Assembly: GCA_011037195.1 (NCBI GenBank)
Contig: JAAEAF010003563.1
Location: 50,949 to 114,948, forward strand
DNA: 64,000 bases
Reading direction: 5' to 3'
From: Triatoma infestans
Taxonomy: Eukaryota > Arthropoda > Insecta > Hemiptera > Reduviidae
Positions 47,440 to 59,812 of this stretch are shown piece by piece. The first letter of the stretch is position 1. The number at the start of each line of letters is the position of its first letter. A program made the translations under genes and the position numbers. The notes below the pieces were generated by a model. The model saw only the letters and a list, made by a program, of their open reading frames with translations, was not told the origin of the DNA and made no database searches.

Positions 47440-48358
47440 CTCATAATTTGGCCTTAGGTGCAACACATTTTGTCTACTAGTGTTTATGCAATCACATGCT
47501 TGTTACCTAATTTACCAGAAGTGGAAATAGATTATAGTAAAAAACTCTCGTAAACACTTGATATTAATCAATATAATTTAACTACAGTAAAAGTATACAT
47601 TTGTAAAAATAAAAAATATGTAATAATAATAATTCTAGAAACTCAAGTCTTCAAACGAGATTTAATATTCTTTAGTAAAAATAAAAATAGGGATATATAT
47701 ACATAAACTATTTAAGATCATCAATGGAACATTTTATAATTATCTGAAATTCCTACTTACAACTAAATTATGTATATATCTTGTACCAACTTATTTTATC
47801 TTACATTAAAATATCTCACTTTTAGTTCATTATCTATACTAAATTACATGTGCACTTTTACATGAAATAAAAAGAAGTATCTACCATGTATAAAAGTAGC
47901 ATTTAAGAAACATTTCTTACTCCAAATACAATTTATATTCCATATACAATACAGTGTAAATAAAAAAAGTACAGTTGAGCTAGGACTAGTTTGTTACAAT
48001 TAGGAGAATCTGCAGATAATACGAGGAAATTACAGCACACAAAACAAAGCTACACTCAGATTTGGAAGTTACACAATGTTTTTATCATTTAAATTTGTCC
48101 TTTTACAATAAAATATAAGTAACTTTACAATAATCAGTAAATATATTACATTAAAATTAGATATATCACAGTAAATCATTAATTATATTTTATACTTAAA
48201 TAAAATTAAAAAAAAGGAATTTATAGAAGTTTAAAGCTCGACTTGCTGGCAATTAATTTTTTTCACTCCAAAACCATTTTTATTCTACTTTCAATTCATT
48301 TTTATTTACTTATTATTGCTATCTAGTATTCAGTTTAGAAGAGTCCACTGAATTTTTT
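47440..48358 (-). other. GT92 3' flank / probable 3'UTR
   Basis: AT-rich sequence below the GT92 stop codon (48361-48359) with no open frame. The 3'UTR and polyadenylation site must fall here, but the site cannot be fixed. Confidence 0.45.
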
Positions 48359-51300
48359 TTAATCACGTTTCTTAATTTGAGCATCCACAACATCGGGAAG
48401 TAAACATTCAAGTTTCAATTCTGTCCACTTTGCCCTTATCCGCTCAACTAATCGCTTCTTATATCTGTAAGCAGTCCGATCTATAACTGAAGCTGACTTA
48501 ATACAGCTATCACCACCGTATTCACATACCCTGTTAAATAAATAAATAAATGAGTGGAATACAAATATGATTGTTCTTAAAATATAGTAATATAATACTT
48601 TATCATTCAGAACTAACTTTATATTTTATTGGAACTGAACAAAATAAATAAATATTTTAAAAATGCAAGGCCGGTATAAAAATCCTTATAATTAATGCTC
48701 GTTAAAGAAGAAAAAGATGAAATAATGTATTGTGACAACACAGTGTAATCAGCAGGACAGGTTATGACTATCATTACAAGTAATTCATTTTTACTTTCTC
48801 TTACTCCCTAGTAAGATTACATATTGCCATCGTGCCAAATTTTTGATGTGAGTTTTCACTGGAAATAAATGTTTTGGGGTCCCCTGAATACGAAGAAAAT
48901 GTTAGTGAATGATCCGTATATATGTAAGTTATAGGTCATAATATTCAAATGTTAAAAAGACGTAAGTTGCTGTTATCATTCTATAGTGCTAACAATAATG
49001 CAAATGTACATTATGAAGAAACCCCCTCTTGACCGTATATGCAACATGTTATCCAGATATGAGAGAAGAGAAGAGACAATTTAATTCTAATTGTACTTTC
49101 ACAGAGAAAAGGCAGTAGAGTTCTCAAACTAGTAGGTTAAATGAACATTAACGTTATTAGTTAAATATGTAATATTATTAATTATATAGTTTTCTGTTGT
49201 GCTTGGTTCCGCAGAACTGAAAAGCATCAGAGATATTTTCCGTGAAGAGCCTGCTTCTTTTTGTGGTCATCGACCGATTTCGGGCGTTCGGCCATCATCA
49301 GAAGGCTTTTTGTTAATCAGTATGATAACGTAGATTTGCACAGTGCAAATTTAGTTGATACACTCCAGAGTGCTTGCTGCTTAGATAGAAATATATCACT
49401 TTTATTTGAGACATTTTTCTGAAAAAATTTGATGATAAAGGAGATTGGAGGTCTGTTAGTTAATTTAAAATTAATTTTGCACAAGCTTTCTTAGTTTTGT
49501 CATAGAGCGCTCTATATATAAGGCCGCTCAGGTGTACAAATAAAATTCTGTTCATTTTTAACATTTTGATGGCTAGCCCAACGAAACATTGTAACGTTGC
49601 AATTTTAAAGAAAATTTCTTGATCAAATTATATTAATTAGATTAAAAGTGTCGTATGAGTGTTCCAAACCAGATTTTTATTGTTTTTTTAATAACATCAG
49701 TAAATACTTCCCTAAAATATAAGAATATTACATATTTGTAATTTATTCATTAAATATTAGAAAGACTTTAAATCGGCTCAATTTTTGCAGGGAGCATATC
49801 TTGGACGCCTACAATTTTGGACTTTTTCTGAGGTGACCATTTTAGTTTGGCTAATAGTGAGAATCGCGACGTCGGAGCTTGACAACCGACATTTCGCATT
49901 CTACATCGTAAGTTCCCTGACCAGCAGTCTATTTATATTATTTCAAGAAAAACCATCTGTTACGATGACGACATAATGCTTTGCTTTTTAAATACTGTTG
50001 AATGAGATGGAGAATAAAGGAAAATAAAACAGACATAACGGTTTGGAACATTCATACAATTTTTTCTTTACTTCATATAGAACTTTATAACTCCTTAGAA
50101 CATTTTGTGTTTCAAGCTTAGGAATCTTAGGAAACTTGAGAATCTGTTACCAAACGTTTATATTCAATATATACTATTGGAGGAAACCTTTCCTACTTGT
50201 TAAGAAAATGACACCATAAAACAGTGGTATCACACTCAAATTGCATGCGGGAGGAATGCACGATCGGAAAGCAGTTTAAGAGAGGAATCTCTATGTATCC
50301 AAAACTATGACTCAGAGGACACCTGATGAAGCTAGGTTTGAGAAGTGACTACACATGCAGATTATGTGGGGAGATGGAGGAAATTCCATTATATCTCCTA
50401 ACGGACTGCGAGGTTTTCACCCAGAGAGATTTAAGAACCTGGGTAGTTACAAGGTGGAGCAGGGGGATATACACTCCCTATAGCCCCATTATTAGAATTC
50501 CTTAGGGAACCTGATGGAGATGCTGTAGAGATGAAGTTCGCCTGGGACATCTGCTTGGGTGCTGTGGGCAACCTGCGGCACCCAGGGGACATAGCACAAT
50601 AGATGGTAAGGTCGCAGTGCAAGGGCCCCCCTCAAAAAAAAAAAAAAATCCAAAACTATATTATCACTGTATTTATAACAAATACATTATTGAAATGCTT
50701 TCATTCGCAGGCCGTGTAAATTTGCTTGGGGGCCTGATGCGGCCCGCAAACTGAAATCTACCTGTCGGATCCCCCGGTAATTCTTAAACGTTATCATTAT
50801 ACCAAAATTCATTTCTTAACAAATTTTGCAAATGTGTGCTTTGAAGTTTTTCCTATTGCTTTTTTTATCACTTTCTCTTATTACCAGTAAGAGCGAAGCA
50901 TTGTAAACGGGCCATATTTTCGTATCGAGTTTTCAACGGAAATATCCATTTTGAGGTCCCCTGAATTAAAATAAGTGGTTTTTAGAAAATGGCCTGAATG
51001 TGTGAAATAGCATAGATCAAAAACGGAAAAGCATAGAATGTTCAAACTTGATATTCCATGGGATCCGATACTAGGTCTTCTGCGCAAATTCCACAACCAG
51101 AAGTACCACTTTACTCTAATTCACTTTCTTGCAATTTTCTCAAAAATGGTTCTGAAGATTTTCTTCAAACTTGGTATATCAACTACACGTACAAAGAGCT
51201 ACAACTTTTATTTAAAAATCATTTCTCTAGAAAAATTCATTTTAGGGTACTTTTGGGGGAGGCTTGAGGTTATGTTTTTCTCTAAAGTGCTATCATAGTT

Positions 51301-54300
51301 GATTATACAATTCTACCATCCAAACAAAATTAAGTAGAAATATAAAAGTAATGCCTATTTTTTCAGGCGGGCTTAACGTCCAACTACCAAATTAGGTGTC
51401 GTGGACGGGGGCGGAAGCACCTACTTTACTATTAACATTTTTTAAACAAATATAAAATTTAGGTATACGCTGGACTCGAACTGGGGTCCTCCCACTTACA
51501 AGTCCATGCTCATAACCAATACACCACACCCGCCCCAACTACAAATATATTGATGGCTAAAATTCCAAGTTTCAAGAAAATTAGTAAACTGAAAGGGCGC
51601 TTTTACTAAACAGTTTTTTGAGTTTTCGACGTTCTCCGACGAATTTCATTAAATCTGGTACACTAACTATAAAATTTGACAATTAAAATTTTAAAAACGA
51701 GAAAATTGTGTGAGTGTTTCACAACAGATTTTTTTTTTTTTTATTTACAGTTGTTACTAAATTAATTTAAGTAGTCAAGTTTTAATTTCTCAAAATTATA
51801 TTTTATGCACTGAAAAAGGCAATATATTTGTCGAAACACTGGCAAAGTTATAGTTTTTTTATTTGATAAACCGTACCACAATGTTTCCACTTACTGTATA
51901 AGGACGGACCGGAAAGGCTCCGTCAAGTTTGAATTTTCTGCCGTTTTTGTTGTTGAGTTATGCTCTTTACATACATATATTTATACTTGTCTGTACACAC
52001 ATCCCACATAATCACACACAGACACACAATATGAACGCCTACAATGTGATAGCGTTTGGAAGGTGCAATTTAATAATGTACTTCAGCGACAAGCAGCGTC
52101 CCTTAGGTGGTCAGTTCGAACTCTGTAATGGATCACATTTAATGGCTGCGAGTGAATACCTCTATTTACCTTTACAGTTTGCGATCGGCGTGACACTGTA
52201 CGCTGTCAAAAGTAGTCATAATCACATTGAAGGCCAGACGCCTTCAACATAAAGCGGAGTTGCAACAGAACAACTCGCCTATCAAACAATGAAGCACATC
52301 GCCTAGAAGCTGGTTATTATTTGCGAAAGCGTCGAAAACTAATTAGTTAAGATAGAAACACGAGGATATGTGAAACCATAAGATAGGAAACTGCGGTGTT
52401 GTCTGGTAGCCCTTTAAAAACTCTAAATTGTCTTCAAAATAGTACTAGAATGGTAATTAGCCCTCATGGATAAGAATTTTGGTGTTAAAACGTGAACTAC
52501 TCCATTCTCTTTTAAAAGGTAGGGGTTGGAGTAGCAGCTGGATTGTTTAATCCCCAGGGTAACCCATTGACCCCATGCGTGTCAGAGCCCACAACCTTAT
52601 AAATATCTAAAACTTGAATTTTTTTGTTTTTATTTGAATAAAACCAATAAAAATTGTTTTTTTTATTATCAACATCTTTTCTCTGTGTGACTGTAGTAAT
52701 ATATTGTAAGAATGAAAGAATATAACATTTTTCTTTTCTTCAGTATGAAAATAATTGTTAATATTTAAATTTTACACGAATGCCATAAGTTAATAATTAA
52801 ATTATTACAATTGAGAATATGTCTTAATGTGTCTAGCATTACTTAATTTTTTTATGGATTTATTTAGCACAATCTCTATTAGATAGCAATTAAAGAATGG
52901 TAACCTCTTGTCCCACCAGAGACCGCAAGGGATTTTTTGTTTACTTTCTTAAACCTTGAGAGCCACACTCTTCTTTGCTTAGCTTTAAGCGGTTTATCAA
53001 GCAATATCCAATTTTTTTTTTTTACCGATCTTCACTAAATTCATTCATAAAATTTAACATAAATTTGCTCATAACATTATATTATAGAAAGTTGGTTATT
53101 TGAGAATTATTACCTATAATTGCCTAATAATTGTAATCTGTAAAAAGAATTGTTACCTATAATGATTTAGGATTGCAGCATTCGATGGAACAGGAAATGT
53201 CACATGACCTGGTACAAATTCCCATACAAAATGATTGCCAGCTTCTATAACGAATTCTGGGCGGCAGACATACTTGGATCTTTGGTTATGTGGATGTAAT
53301 TTAGCAAGTCGTCTAGTTTTTCTTAAAGGTGTCAGACTACTTTCGAATGGTTCATCAGAAATAATCACTTCGTCAGGCCATTGTAAGTAGAAAAATGCAT
53401 TTTGAAAAGAATAGGACCCTATGGATTTAGCGTTCCCTTCTTTTTTTGCGCTCATCCACCTGTAAAAAAAGAAGTTAATTAATTTTTAAAAAAAAATGCT
53501 ATAATACATTAATTGATAAAATAATTTACAACAAACTGATATATTATCTTAATTAGTGAAATGTTTTATTCGTGTGATGAGTTGTGTTTTATGTTTGTTG
53601 TATTGTGCAGCTCGAGCGGTTTTGTAAGGAACTTGAGTGTGAATATGACATTGATATGGCAAATGCTTTGGCGTTGCACTTTGAGAATTTAGTAAACAAA
53701 ATGAATATCTTGGAATAAACTTCCATACAAACAGAATAACTCGTAGAGTAAAAGATTATTTACAACAAAATAGTGTACAAAATGCGGCTTACAAACTTAC
53801 TAGCCCGCGTATTTTAAATTTGATAATGAAAGCGCTCAAAAATAAATGGTTGACAATATTACCGAAAATTTCAACGAAAGAAAACATACCGGTATGTTGT
53901 TACTGGACCTTTGATGCCGTATGGCAAATAGGCCTTCTCTTTAAAATGATAACTTCCGGTTTTCCGGCTTATGTTGTGAGTCTGGTACCATGTTACCTTG
54001 CTGACAGAACCTTCCAGGTCCAAGTAGGTGATATTCTCTCTCATAGAAGGGGTCTAGTGTCAGGAATTCCCCAGGGTCCTTGGGTCGGTACTTTTCAATA
54101 TTTTTCTTAATGACATACCAATTGAAGACAATGTTTTGTTGTCCCTCTTCGCAGACGACACAGCCTTGCATGTGTCGTCTTGGCGAACGCACAATCACTA
54201 ACAGACTGACACAGAATCTCCTTAAGCTATTAAAATACTTCCATAAATGGAAAATTAAAATAAATACAGAAAAAACCCAAGCAATATTTTTCACAAAAAG

Positions 54301-56938
54301 ACGACCGACTTTACGGAAACAGATAACTATAGCTAACAGATCAATAGAATGGGCCCCCACTGTCAAGTACTTGGGGGTCAAATTAGACAAATCATTAACA
54401 TTTACTCCACACATAAACACAATAGTTCAAAGAAGCAACGCTCTCATACTCCAACTGTTCCCTCTCCTAAATAGACATTCTACCTGAGTGTTGGCAATAA
54501 GATACTGTTGTACAAGGTTCTGGCCAGTCCTGTGCTGACCTATGCTGCTCCATGTTGGAGTACAATGAGTGAGACCAACCTGAAGAAATTGCAAACGGTG
54601 CAAAATAAGTTTTTAAGGTTTGCCATTGATGCTCCCAGATACACCCCAATTAAACTTTTGCACGAAGAAACAAAAATAGAATTTATAAAAGAATTGTTAA
54701 AGGAAATATGTACAACTTTCTTTCTTAGTACAGCTTATAGTGAAAATAAAACATACAAAAACATAGGATGTTACAATAGAAATTGTCATTTTAAACATAA
54801 GAGAATTAAAAATATAATATGCCCACCACATCAATAAAGAGACTACTATAGAGCTGGGCTTTTTTCTTTGTCATTTTTCCCAGCACCACACTGTGAATGA
54901 TATACACACTATGTGATAGAGAATTTGGTGAAGTGGTAAAGATGAAAATCTGGTACACTTCATATTGTAAATATCTGACAATAAAATATTATTTTATTAT
55001 TATAGTGTGAATATGGTCTAGAGATAGAAGTATTAAGAAATAAGTAGAAGTCACCATTGCTAATAATAATTATATTCTCTTAAAATAACAACTACAAGTT
55101 AATTGCAATGAATGTAAAATGCTTACGAATATTTAGAAACTATCTAGATTAATTAAATACTCAAATGTTTTTTTTTTCAAATAAATAATTTTTACCTCAG
55201 TTGTAATATCTCTATTAGATAGCAATTATGGAAGGAATCCTCTTGCCCCACCACCGAGATCACTAGGAATCTTTTGTTTTACTTTCTTATGTTTTGAGAG
55301 CAACTCTCTTCTATTGCATAGCTTTACGTAGTTTGTCAGGCAACATCCTTTTGGAAACTACAAAAGCTATGCAACCAAATTTGGAAGCAAGACAAGTTTG
55401 GAGACCTACGTTTCTGTAGATCACTTTTCTTTTTTTTTTTTGTAAAAGCCTTTTTATAATAACTTTATTAAAGAGAAGACACAACCAGATTTGGCGCAAG
55501 ATTTTCTGCTCTAGAACCAGCAAATTGTATATTCTGTAGACTGATTTATCTATCGTGGAAGAAGTATCTCAGAGTCTTTCCTCTTCCAACAGTTTGAAAA
55601 TTTTTAGGTAGTAATTGTACTTGACCTAATTTAAATAAATTATTTTCGATAGATACTTAAATATCTGGAAATTAACGTTACATAGTCTCCTTTTCTTTCT
55701 ACTGATCACTTTCAGGGCATTCACCTATCTTCAGATTTGTTTAGTACAAAGGTGTAAAAATGTGAACCATCAAAATGTCCACACTATTTAATACATAATT
55801 TTAAGATGGATGAAACTTCAAAAGCAGGAAGCTAGAAAAAAATATAAGTTAAATCGGATAGAGTCCCAAGATTATTGTCCAACTACTGTCCAACCAGCCA
55901 CTAATTCATTAAAAAAGCTTTCAAGGTGTAACGACCCTCAAGATCATTAAGATAAAGGCGAAACGTCGGTTTTTAGGAAACCACTGACGTGGTTTCTACC
56001 CGGAAACTCAAGTGTTTTTAATGAAAATTGCTGCAGAAACCTAAAAGATCAAATTCATAAGCCTGTACAAGTAAGTAGCCCAAATCAGTGAGCTCATATT
56101 AATTTGTTTCAGTTGTTGTAGTTGGTTCCGCTGAGCTGGAAAGCATCAGAGATATCTTCCGTGATAGGCTGCTTCTTTTTGTGGGCATCGACCGGTTTCG
56201 GGCGTTCGCCCATCATCAAGATGTTTTTATCAAAACCGTATGATAACATTACACAACAACAATTTAGTCGATACACTCCTAGTGTCTATCCACATTCCAG
56301 GAGTGTATCAACTAAATTTGCTCTGCTGAGTCTACGTTTTGATAAAAACGATTTGATGATGGGCGAAACCTGTCGATGACCACAAAAAGAAGCAGGCTAT
56401 AATAGAAAATACCTCTGAAATTTGTTATACTTAAATCAACAACCAAAAAAAGGCTCGTTCATCCATACTAAATCTATTATGGTCTTCCTAATATTAGAGA
56501 CAAAAGTATTCTCTATATACATAATATAGTATATTCACTTTATAAATTCTTGAATCGTATCGTTATATTTTGGCATGACTATTTCATCTATATCTACTAA
56601 AGCAACATAACTAAATCTGTACATATTTCTATATAAACAGTCATTAAGGGCAGCAAAGATCCCTTCAATTCTTATTTCACTAAATGAAACCATATCTAAT
56701 TTCCAAGGAAGTACCGTTACACGACCTGAAAAATGAGTCAGTCCATTAGGTCATATAAAATCATTGTTACATATTCTTAATTAAAGCAGTATAATGAGAT
56801 TCAACAAAATAACAAACCTTTACGAATGTAATGATTTAAAATGCAATTTGTCGTGGAACTGATAGAACTATTGTAAAAAGTGATATGATCCATTCCCAAT
56901 AAACTATTAAATTCAATAAATTCCAACATTTGTAGAGA
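48359..56938 (-). CDS. glycosyltransferase family 92 protein (DUF23), C-terminal four exons
   Basis: Minus-strand exons 56938-56818, 56725-56539, 53459-53157 and 48530-48359 (stop TAA 48361-48359). All phases agree and they encode 260 aa. GT92 enzymes are Golgi type II glycosyltransferases; characterised members add beta-1,4-galactose to glycans. Seen: MLEFIEFNSLLGMDHITFYN, GRVTVLPWKL, AALNDCLYRNMYRFSYVALV and the metal-binding-type DIDE motif in exon B. Exon C has GSYSFQNAFFYLQWPD, KYVCRPEFVIEAGNHFVWEF and AILNHYR. Exon D has CEYGGDSCIKSASVIDRTAYRYKKRL, the family's terminal signature. The N-terminal anchor, stem and first part of the domain are not found between 56939 and 64000 and probably lie beyond the window. 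Introns are full of mobile elements. The exact acceptor sugar cannot be read from this. Confidence 0.93.
48795..48960 (+). repeat. DR1 dispersed repeat, left end
   Basis: Starts TTTCTCTTACTCCCTAGTAAG and proceeds through 'gagttttcactggaaataa' and 'ggggtcccctgaa'. In the last GT92 intron. Confidence 0.65.
49196..49390 (+). mobile_element. Penelope-like element, single arm (copy B)
   Basis: The left arm matches copies A and C (GGTTCCGCAGAACTG, 'gtggtcatcgaccgatttcgg', 'gcgttcggccatcatcag'). The inverted right arm is absent, and after about 49390 the sequence passes into DR1-like text. The hammerhead-like core reads on the minus strand (49302-49266). Confidence 0.7.
50270..50647 (+). mobile_element. 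LINE 3' end with poly(A), C-terminal knuckle only
   Basis: Plus strand reads CRLCGEMEEIPLYLLTDCE (about 50352-50415), the C-x2-C...C knuckle of R1/I-type ORF2. It continues through a GC-richer 3'UTR to an A run at 50634-50648. 5'-truncated insertion in the last GT92 intron. Confidence 0.7.
50868..51735 (+). repeat. DR1 dispersed repeat, near full-length, interrupted by a SINE
   Basis: The left terminal hairpin at 50874-50893 and the right terminus 'gtgagtgtttcacaacaga' at 51712-51730 bound one copy. It is split by the SINE at about 51362-51545; joining the flanks restores the DR1 order ('gattatacaattctaccatcc' then 'aattccaag...gaaaattagtaaact'). Confidence 0.7.
51362..51545 (-). mobile_element. 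tRNA-derived SINE (second family)
   Basis: Minus-strand tRNA-like head with box A TGGTGTATTGG and box B AGTTCGAGTCC (about 51480-51535), and an unrelated body ending at GCCCGCCTGAAAAAAT. The head differs from the 12088-type SINEs. Inserted into DR1. Confidence 0.75.
51895..51995 (-). repeat. DR1 fragment
   Basis: Short piece with the 'cgtttttgttgttgagttatgc' block in minus orientation. The following 250 bp are unassigned. Confidence 0.45.
52870..53015. repeat. dispersed repeat pair member 1
   Basis: Direct repeat of 55200-55350: shared CTCTATTAGATAGCAATTA, 'cctcttgtcccacca', 'tttactttctta', 'gagagc', 'cttctttgcttagcttta', 'caagcaatatcc'. Each ends close to GT92 intron features. Family unknown. 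Confidence 0.75.
53570..54985 (+). pseudogene. Jockey-type LINE reverse transcriptase remnant
   Basis: Plus-strand frames with breaks. 53780-53870 precedes the RT palm. 53920-54075 gives FPAYVVSLVPCYLADRTFQV and SGIPQG (RT motif). SLFADDTALHVSSW carries the catalytic FADD at 54148-54159. 54240-54480 gives KWKIKINTEKTQAIFFTKR and VKYLGVKLDKSLTFTPH. 54508-54700 gives VLTYAAPCWS, LQTVQNKFLR and HEETKI. The end near 54985 is ATT-rich. Classic Jockey order, disrupted, in a GT92 intron and antisense to it. Confidence 0.9.
55200..55350. repeat. dispersed repeat pair member 2
   Basis: See 52870-53015. The minus-strand open stretch at 55523-55311 overlaps it but has no recognised similarity. Confidence 0.75.
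55925..56005 (+). repeat. hammerhead-like motif relic
   Basis: CCTCAAGA ... AAGGCGAAACGTCGG at 55938-55970 keeps the GAAACGTC end and a weakened CTGANGA. No arm structure found. Confidence 0.4.
56102..56430. mobile_element. Penelope-like fold-back element (copy C)
   Basis: The left arm (GGTTCCGCTGAGCTGG, 'catcgaccggtttcgg') and right arm ('gatgatgggcgaaacctgtcg', 'caaaaagaagcaggct') are inverted, with a loop near 56260-56330. The flanking 8-bp AATTTGTT at about 56101-56108 and 56418-56425 is a likely target duplication. In the GT92 intron between exons B and C. Confidence 0.8.
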
Positions 56939-57221
56939 CTGAAACATATTTTTAATACATAAATTAAGTAATATTGTTGATATTCTACGCTATATTCAGA
57001 TGATAGTGGGTGCTGAATAAATGTATGAATGCCACTCGTGCGGTTTTGTACTAAGCAGTTAGGAAATTAGTTCCTTTAAAGTTTTTAACCCACATAACTT
57101 ACATCATGTTCTGACAATCAGGTGTTTTTTGCAGCAATTTTTATCTATTTTATCGTGTTTCAAGCTCTTTTTAACGACTCTGTACTTAGCTAGATGGATA
57201 TTTAAATACATTATAAACTTA

Positions 57222-57828
57222 GGCCAGTTGCACACACATCGATTTCGATCGTACGATAAAAAAAATTTAGCAGAACGAAGAAGAGCCCCCCCTTACCTAT
57301 TGCTAGGTACTGCATGATTGCCTTGAGGTAGCTGTCTTTGCCACTACTACAGACGGTCGCTGTGCCGTTGCTGGAATGCCTACGTGATTAAATTAATGCA
57401 TACTTGCGCACAATACAATTTTTATTCCTACGGGTCACTGTCATAATTACTTCGGCTTCCCTGTTTCAATTAATTATTTTCATATGTGTGTTCTTTATTT
57501 ATCGGTTCTTTGCTTACTTTAAAATATTGTAAGTTTGTGACGTTTATATATTGTATGCCTTTTAACTATTCTAATGTTAAAACTTTTATATTATATTGTA
57601 TACTGAAACTCTGTTAAGCCAATTAAGCCTGCGGCGCCTACGGTAACGGTACAGGTAACCACACTGAACAACAAGTTTAGGATTCATTACTTGATGAGTG
57701 AATGAAATACTTCTTACGACAAAATATACTTCTTAGGGCAAAATATCATGGGTGTTCAAGGAACGCTTTCTCGATAAAATACTCGATATTTTATCATACG
57801 AATGAAATCGATGTTTGTGCAACTGGCC
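57222..57828. mobile_element. PIF/Harbinger-type MITE
   Basis: 607-bp element with inverted ends of about 38 bp (GGCCAGTTGCACACACATCG left; the right end is its complement with two differences), flanked by TTA on both sides (57219-57221 and 57829-57831). A 3-bp TTA/TAA duplication and GGCCAGTTGCAC-like ends fit the PIF/Harbinger superfamily. No transposase frame, so non-autonomous. Confidence 0.88.
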
Positions 57829-57872
57829 TTACTGCATAAATTGTTGAATCGTTCGTTATGATTGGCATACAT

Positions 57873-58075
57873 ACATTTTTTTTTTTTTTGGTGCGTCAGC
57901 ATTAATTATCGCTGGCGCCAAAAGCCTTATCACAGGCTGTGGCTGTTGGGACTCGTAACCTAGAAAAATGTAGGGGAAGCACTGGACTTGAACCAGGGAC
58001 TTTCGTATAGAAGTAGAAGAGCGCAACCAATTGATTTAACCACCCCCCTAGCGTTTAGAGCAACCTTGCCAGGCA
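57873..58075 (-). mobile_element. tRNA-derived SINE (third variant)
   Basis: The T run 57873-57884 is the tail. Minus-strand head with box A TGGTTAAATCAATTGG and box B GGTTCAAGTCC (about 57980-58050). The body includes GGCGCCAGCG. Confidence 0.75.
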
Positions 58076-59029
58076 CTCGGGCGTATCAATCTAATAAAAT
58101 ATTTTACATTTTACTGATATATATTTTTCGTATACCTATAATAATTCTTCACTACTTGATGTTTCTTTCTGTTTGCTCTTGAACATTAACAAACTATATA
58201 ATTCTTCGCATTATACGTATATTAATATAAAAATATAAACTTCCACATCTTAAAAATATTTTTGTAAAAATACAGATTTCGATTAATTACTGAATTCAGT
58301 AACTTCATCTATTTTTTTTGATTAGATAAAATATTTGACATAATTATTCTTTTTTACCTTCCTTTTTTTGCTTAAAATTCAATGTATACAAATTTTAAAA
58401 AACCATTCCTATGTCTAAACAAAAAAAGTAATTAACTAAAAATACGGTAATCTCGTTTTTAATAACATTCGAGGCCCATTTTGTGGATTTTAAAATAAAT
58501 AGAGTGAAGTGGCACTTTATAGGAAAGATAATGTTGCAAACTTTCAAATGTCAATTTTCTGGAGAAATGTTTCAAACAAAAGCGATGAGCATCGCGTGTG
58601 TAGATAGTGTAATGGGATCTGACACCAAGATTCCATACTCCCAAAGAAGAAGAATCACCCTATTTATCGCTACCTAGGCTGACTAGAGTGGGAGAATGCA
58701 TAATATAGCTGAGCTAGGATAGTTTTTAGACAGTTAACAGTTAACAACGAGTCCAAACCTTTACTACCTTTCTCATCACTCAGGTATATCTTTCGCTAAT
58801 AACTTCATATTTGTAAGTTTGTGAGTAATTTCATATAAAGTGTTCCAATATATCTAGTTTATTTCTCTTATTTCCCTTTCTCAATTTCCTCTCTTCTCAT
58901 CATCCATTATAACAGTACGCAAAAGTTAAAAAAAAAATTGTCAAGTAATTTTTTTAAATAGTCGCTAAAAAAGTAAAAAAAAAAAAATAATTTGGGCACA
59001 CTTGGTTGGTGATTTTTATCTGGAAACCT

Positions 59030-59265
59030 TAGTGTCCAAATGCGATGTCAGCACCTAAATTCAATATCAAGTTAGTCTTTCCGACGATTTTTCGTTTTGA
59101 AATAATTTTTCACATGCAAGAGCGCACGCGCATGGACCATTTGTTAAAAAACACTTTTAGGTCACAGAAAACCACTCAAACTATGTATTTTCAGTGGACC
59201 CGCAATTACGAAAATTTGATGCGACCTCATCAATACGCTCCCTCTTACAGCCGGATTCTGCCCGC
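59030..59265 (-). repeat. DR1 dispersed repeat, decayed
   Basis: The blocks 'cgatttttcgttttga', 'gcacgcgcatggaccatttg' and 'gacccgcaattacgaaaatttgatgcg' are in minus-strand DR1 order. The 98-codon plus-strand frame here (59045-59341) is a chance frame through the repeat. Confidence 0.55.
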
Positions 59266-59582
59266 CTTTTTGAGAATACAGGATATGCTGGAAAGCAACA
59301 AATTAGTTCAACAGAATATGGAAGTTTTGATGGCGAAGTAAAATAAAAAGTTTAAATAAAAAATATCAAGTAAATTTTGTCCCTGATAAATGGCCAGAAA
59401 ACTGAGCATTAGAGATATTTTCAGTTCTTTAATGAGTATTTTCTGACATAGAAAAGTAACATTTATTTTGCTACCGGATTTACATTATGAAAAGTTTTCT
59501 CACACAAATTTACTGTTGTTTATTAATGGAGAAAAAAGTCCAACTCTGTTCGCTGTAGTATTCGGAATCTTTTATTTATTTA

Positions 59583-59812
59583 TTTAAGGCGTCTCAACAT
59601 ATGTAGTCATTTGCGCCCGCATCTGAGCCTTCTTAGTTGCACTGCCGGCCTCCGGACAGTGTTCTCTCGTTACAGATAACACTGTCCATCACCGGACAGT
59701 GAGAGCTGTAGGGGCTCCTAGGAAAAGAAAATCTAAGGGTAACACGGCTGGATACGAACCCGTGATCTCCGCGTTGCTAGTCCAGCACGCTACCACCGAG
59801 CTATATTTAGAA
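59583..59812 (-). mobile_element. tRNA-derived SINE, full-length
   Basis: Best copy of the main SINE family. Minus-strand head TAGCTCGGTGGTAGCGTG (box A) with GGGTTCGTATCC (box B) at about 59752-59763, then the family body, GACGCCTTAAATAAATAAAT and the tail at 59570-59590. The head preserves a tRNA-like anticodon arm (GGACTAGCAACGCGG). Confidence 0.88.

Noticed and set aside
49785..49976. 63-codon frame preceded by an acceptor-like sequence as a GT92 or other exon
   Set aside because: Wrong strand for GT92 and no family resemblance; the known GT92 exons join in phase without it.
51929..52252. 107-codon frame with a hydrophobic start resembling a signal peptide
   Set aside because: The start lies in a DR1 fragment and the remainder has no recognisable domain. 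There is no splice or promoter context to support a gene.
59045..59341. 98-codon plus-strand frame
   Set aside because: It runs through blocks of the DR1 repeat in reverse orientation, and codons are not conserved between DR1 copies.
59695..59800. tRNA gene
   Set aside because: The box A/B head is followed by the SINE body and an A-rich tail; there is no acceptor-stem pairing. The same holds at 12088, 51480-51535 and 57980-58050.
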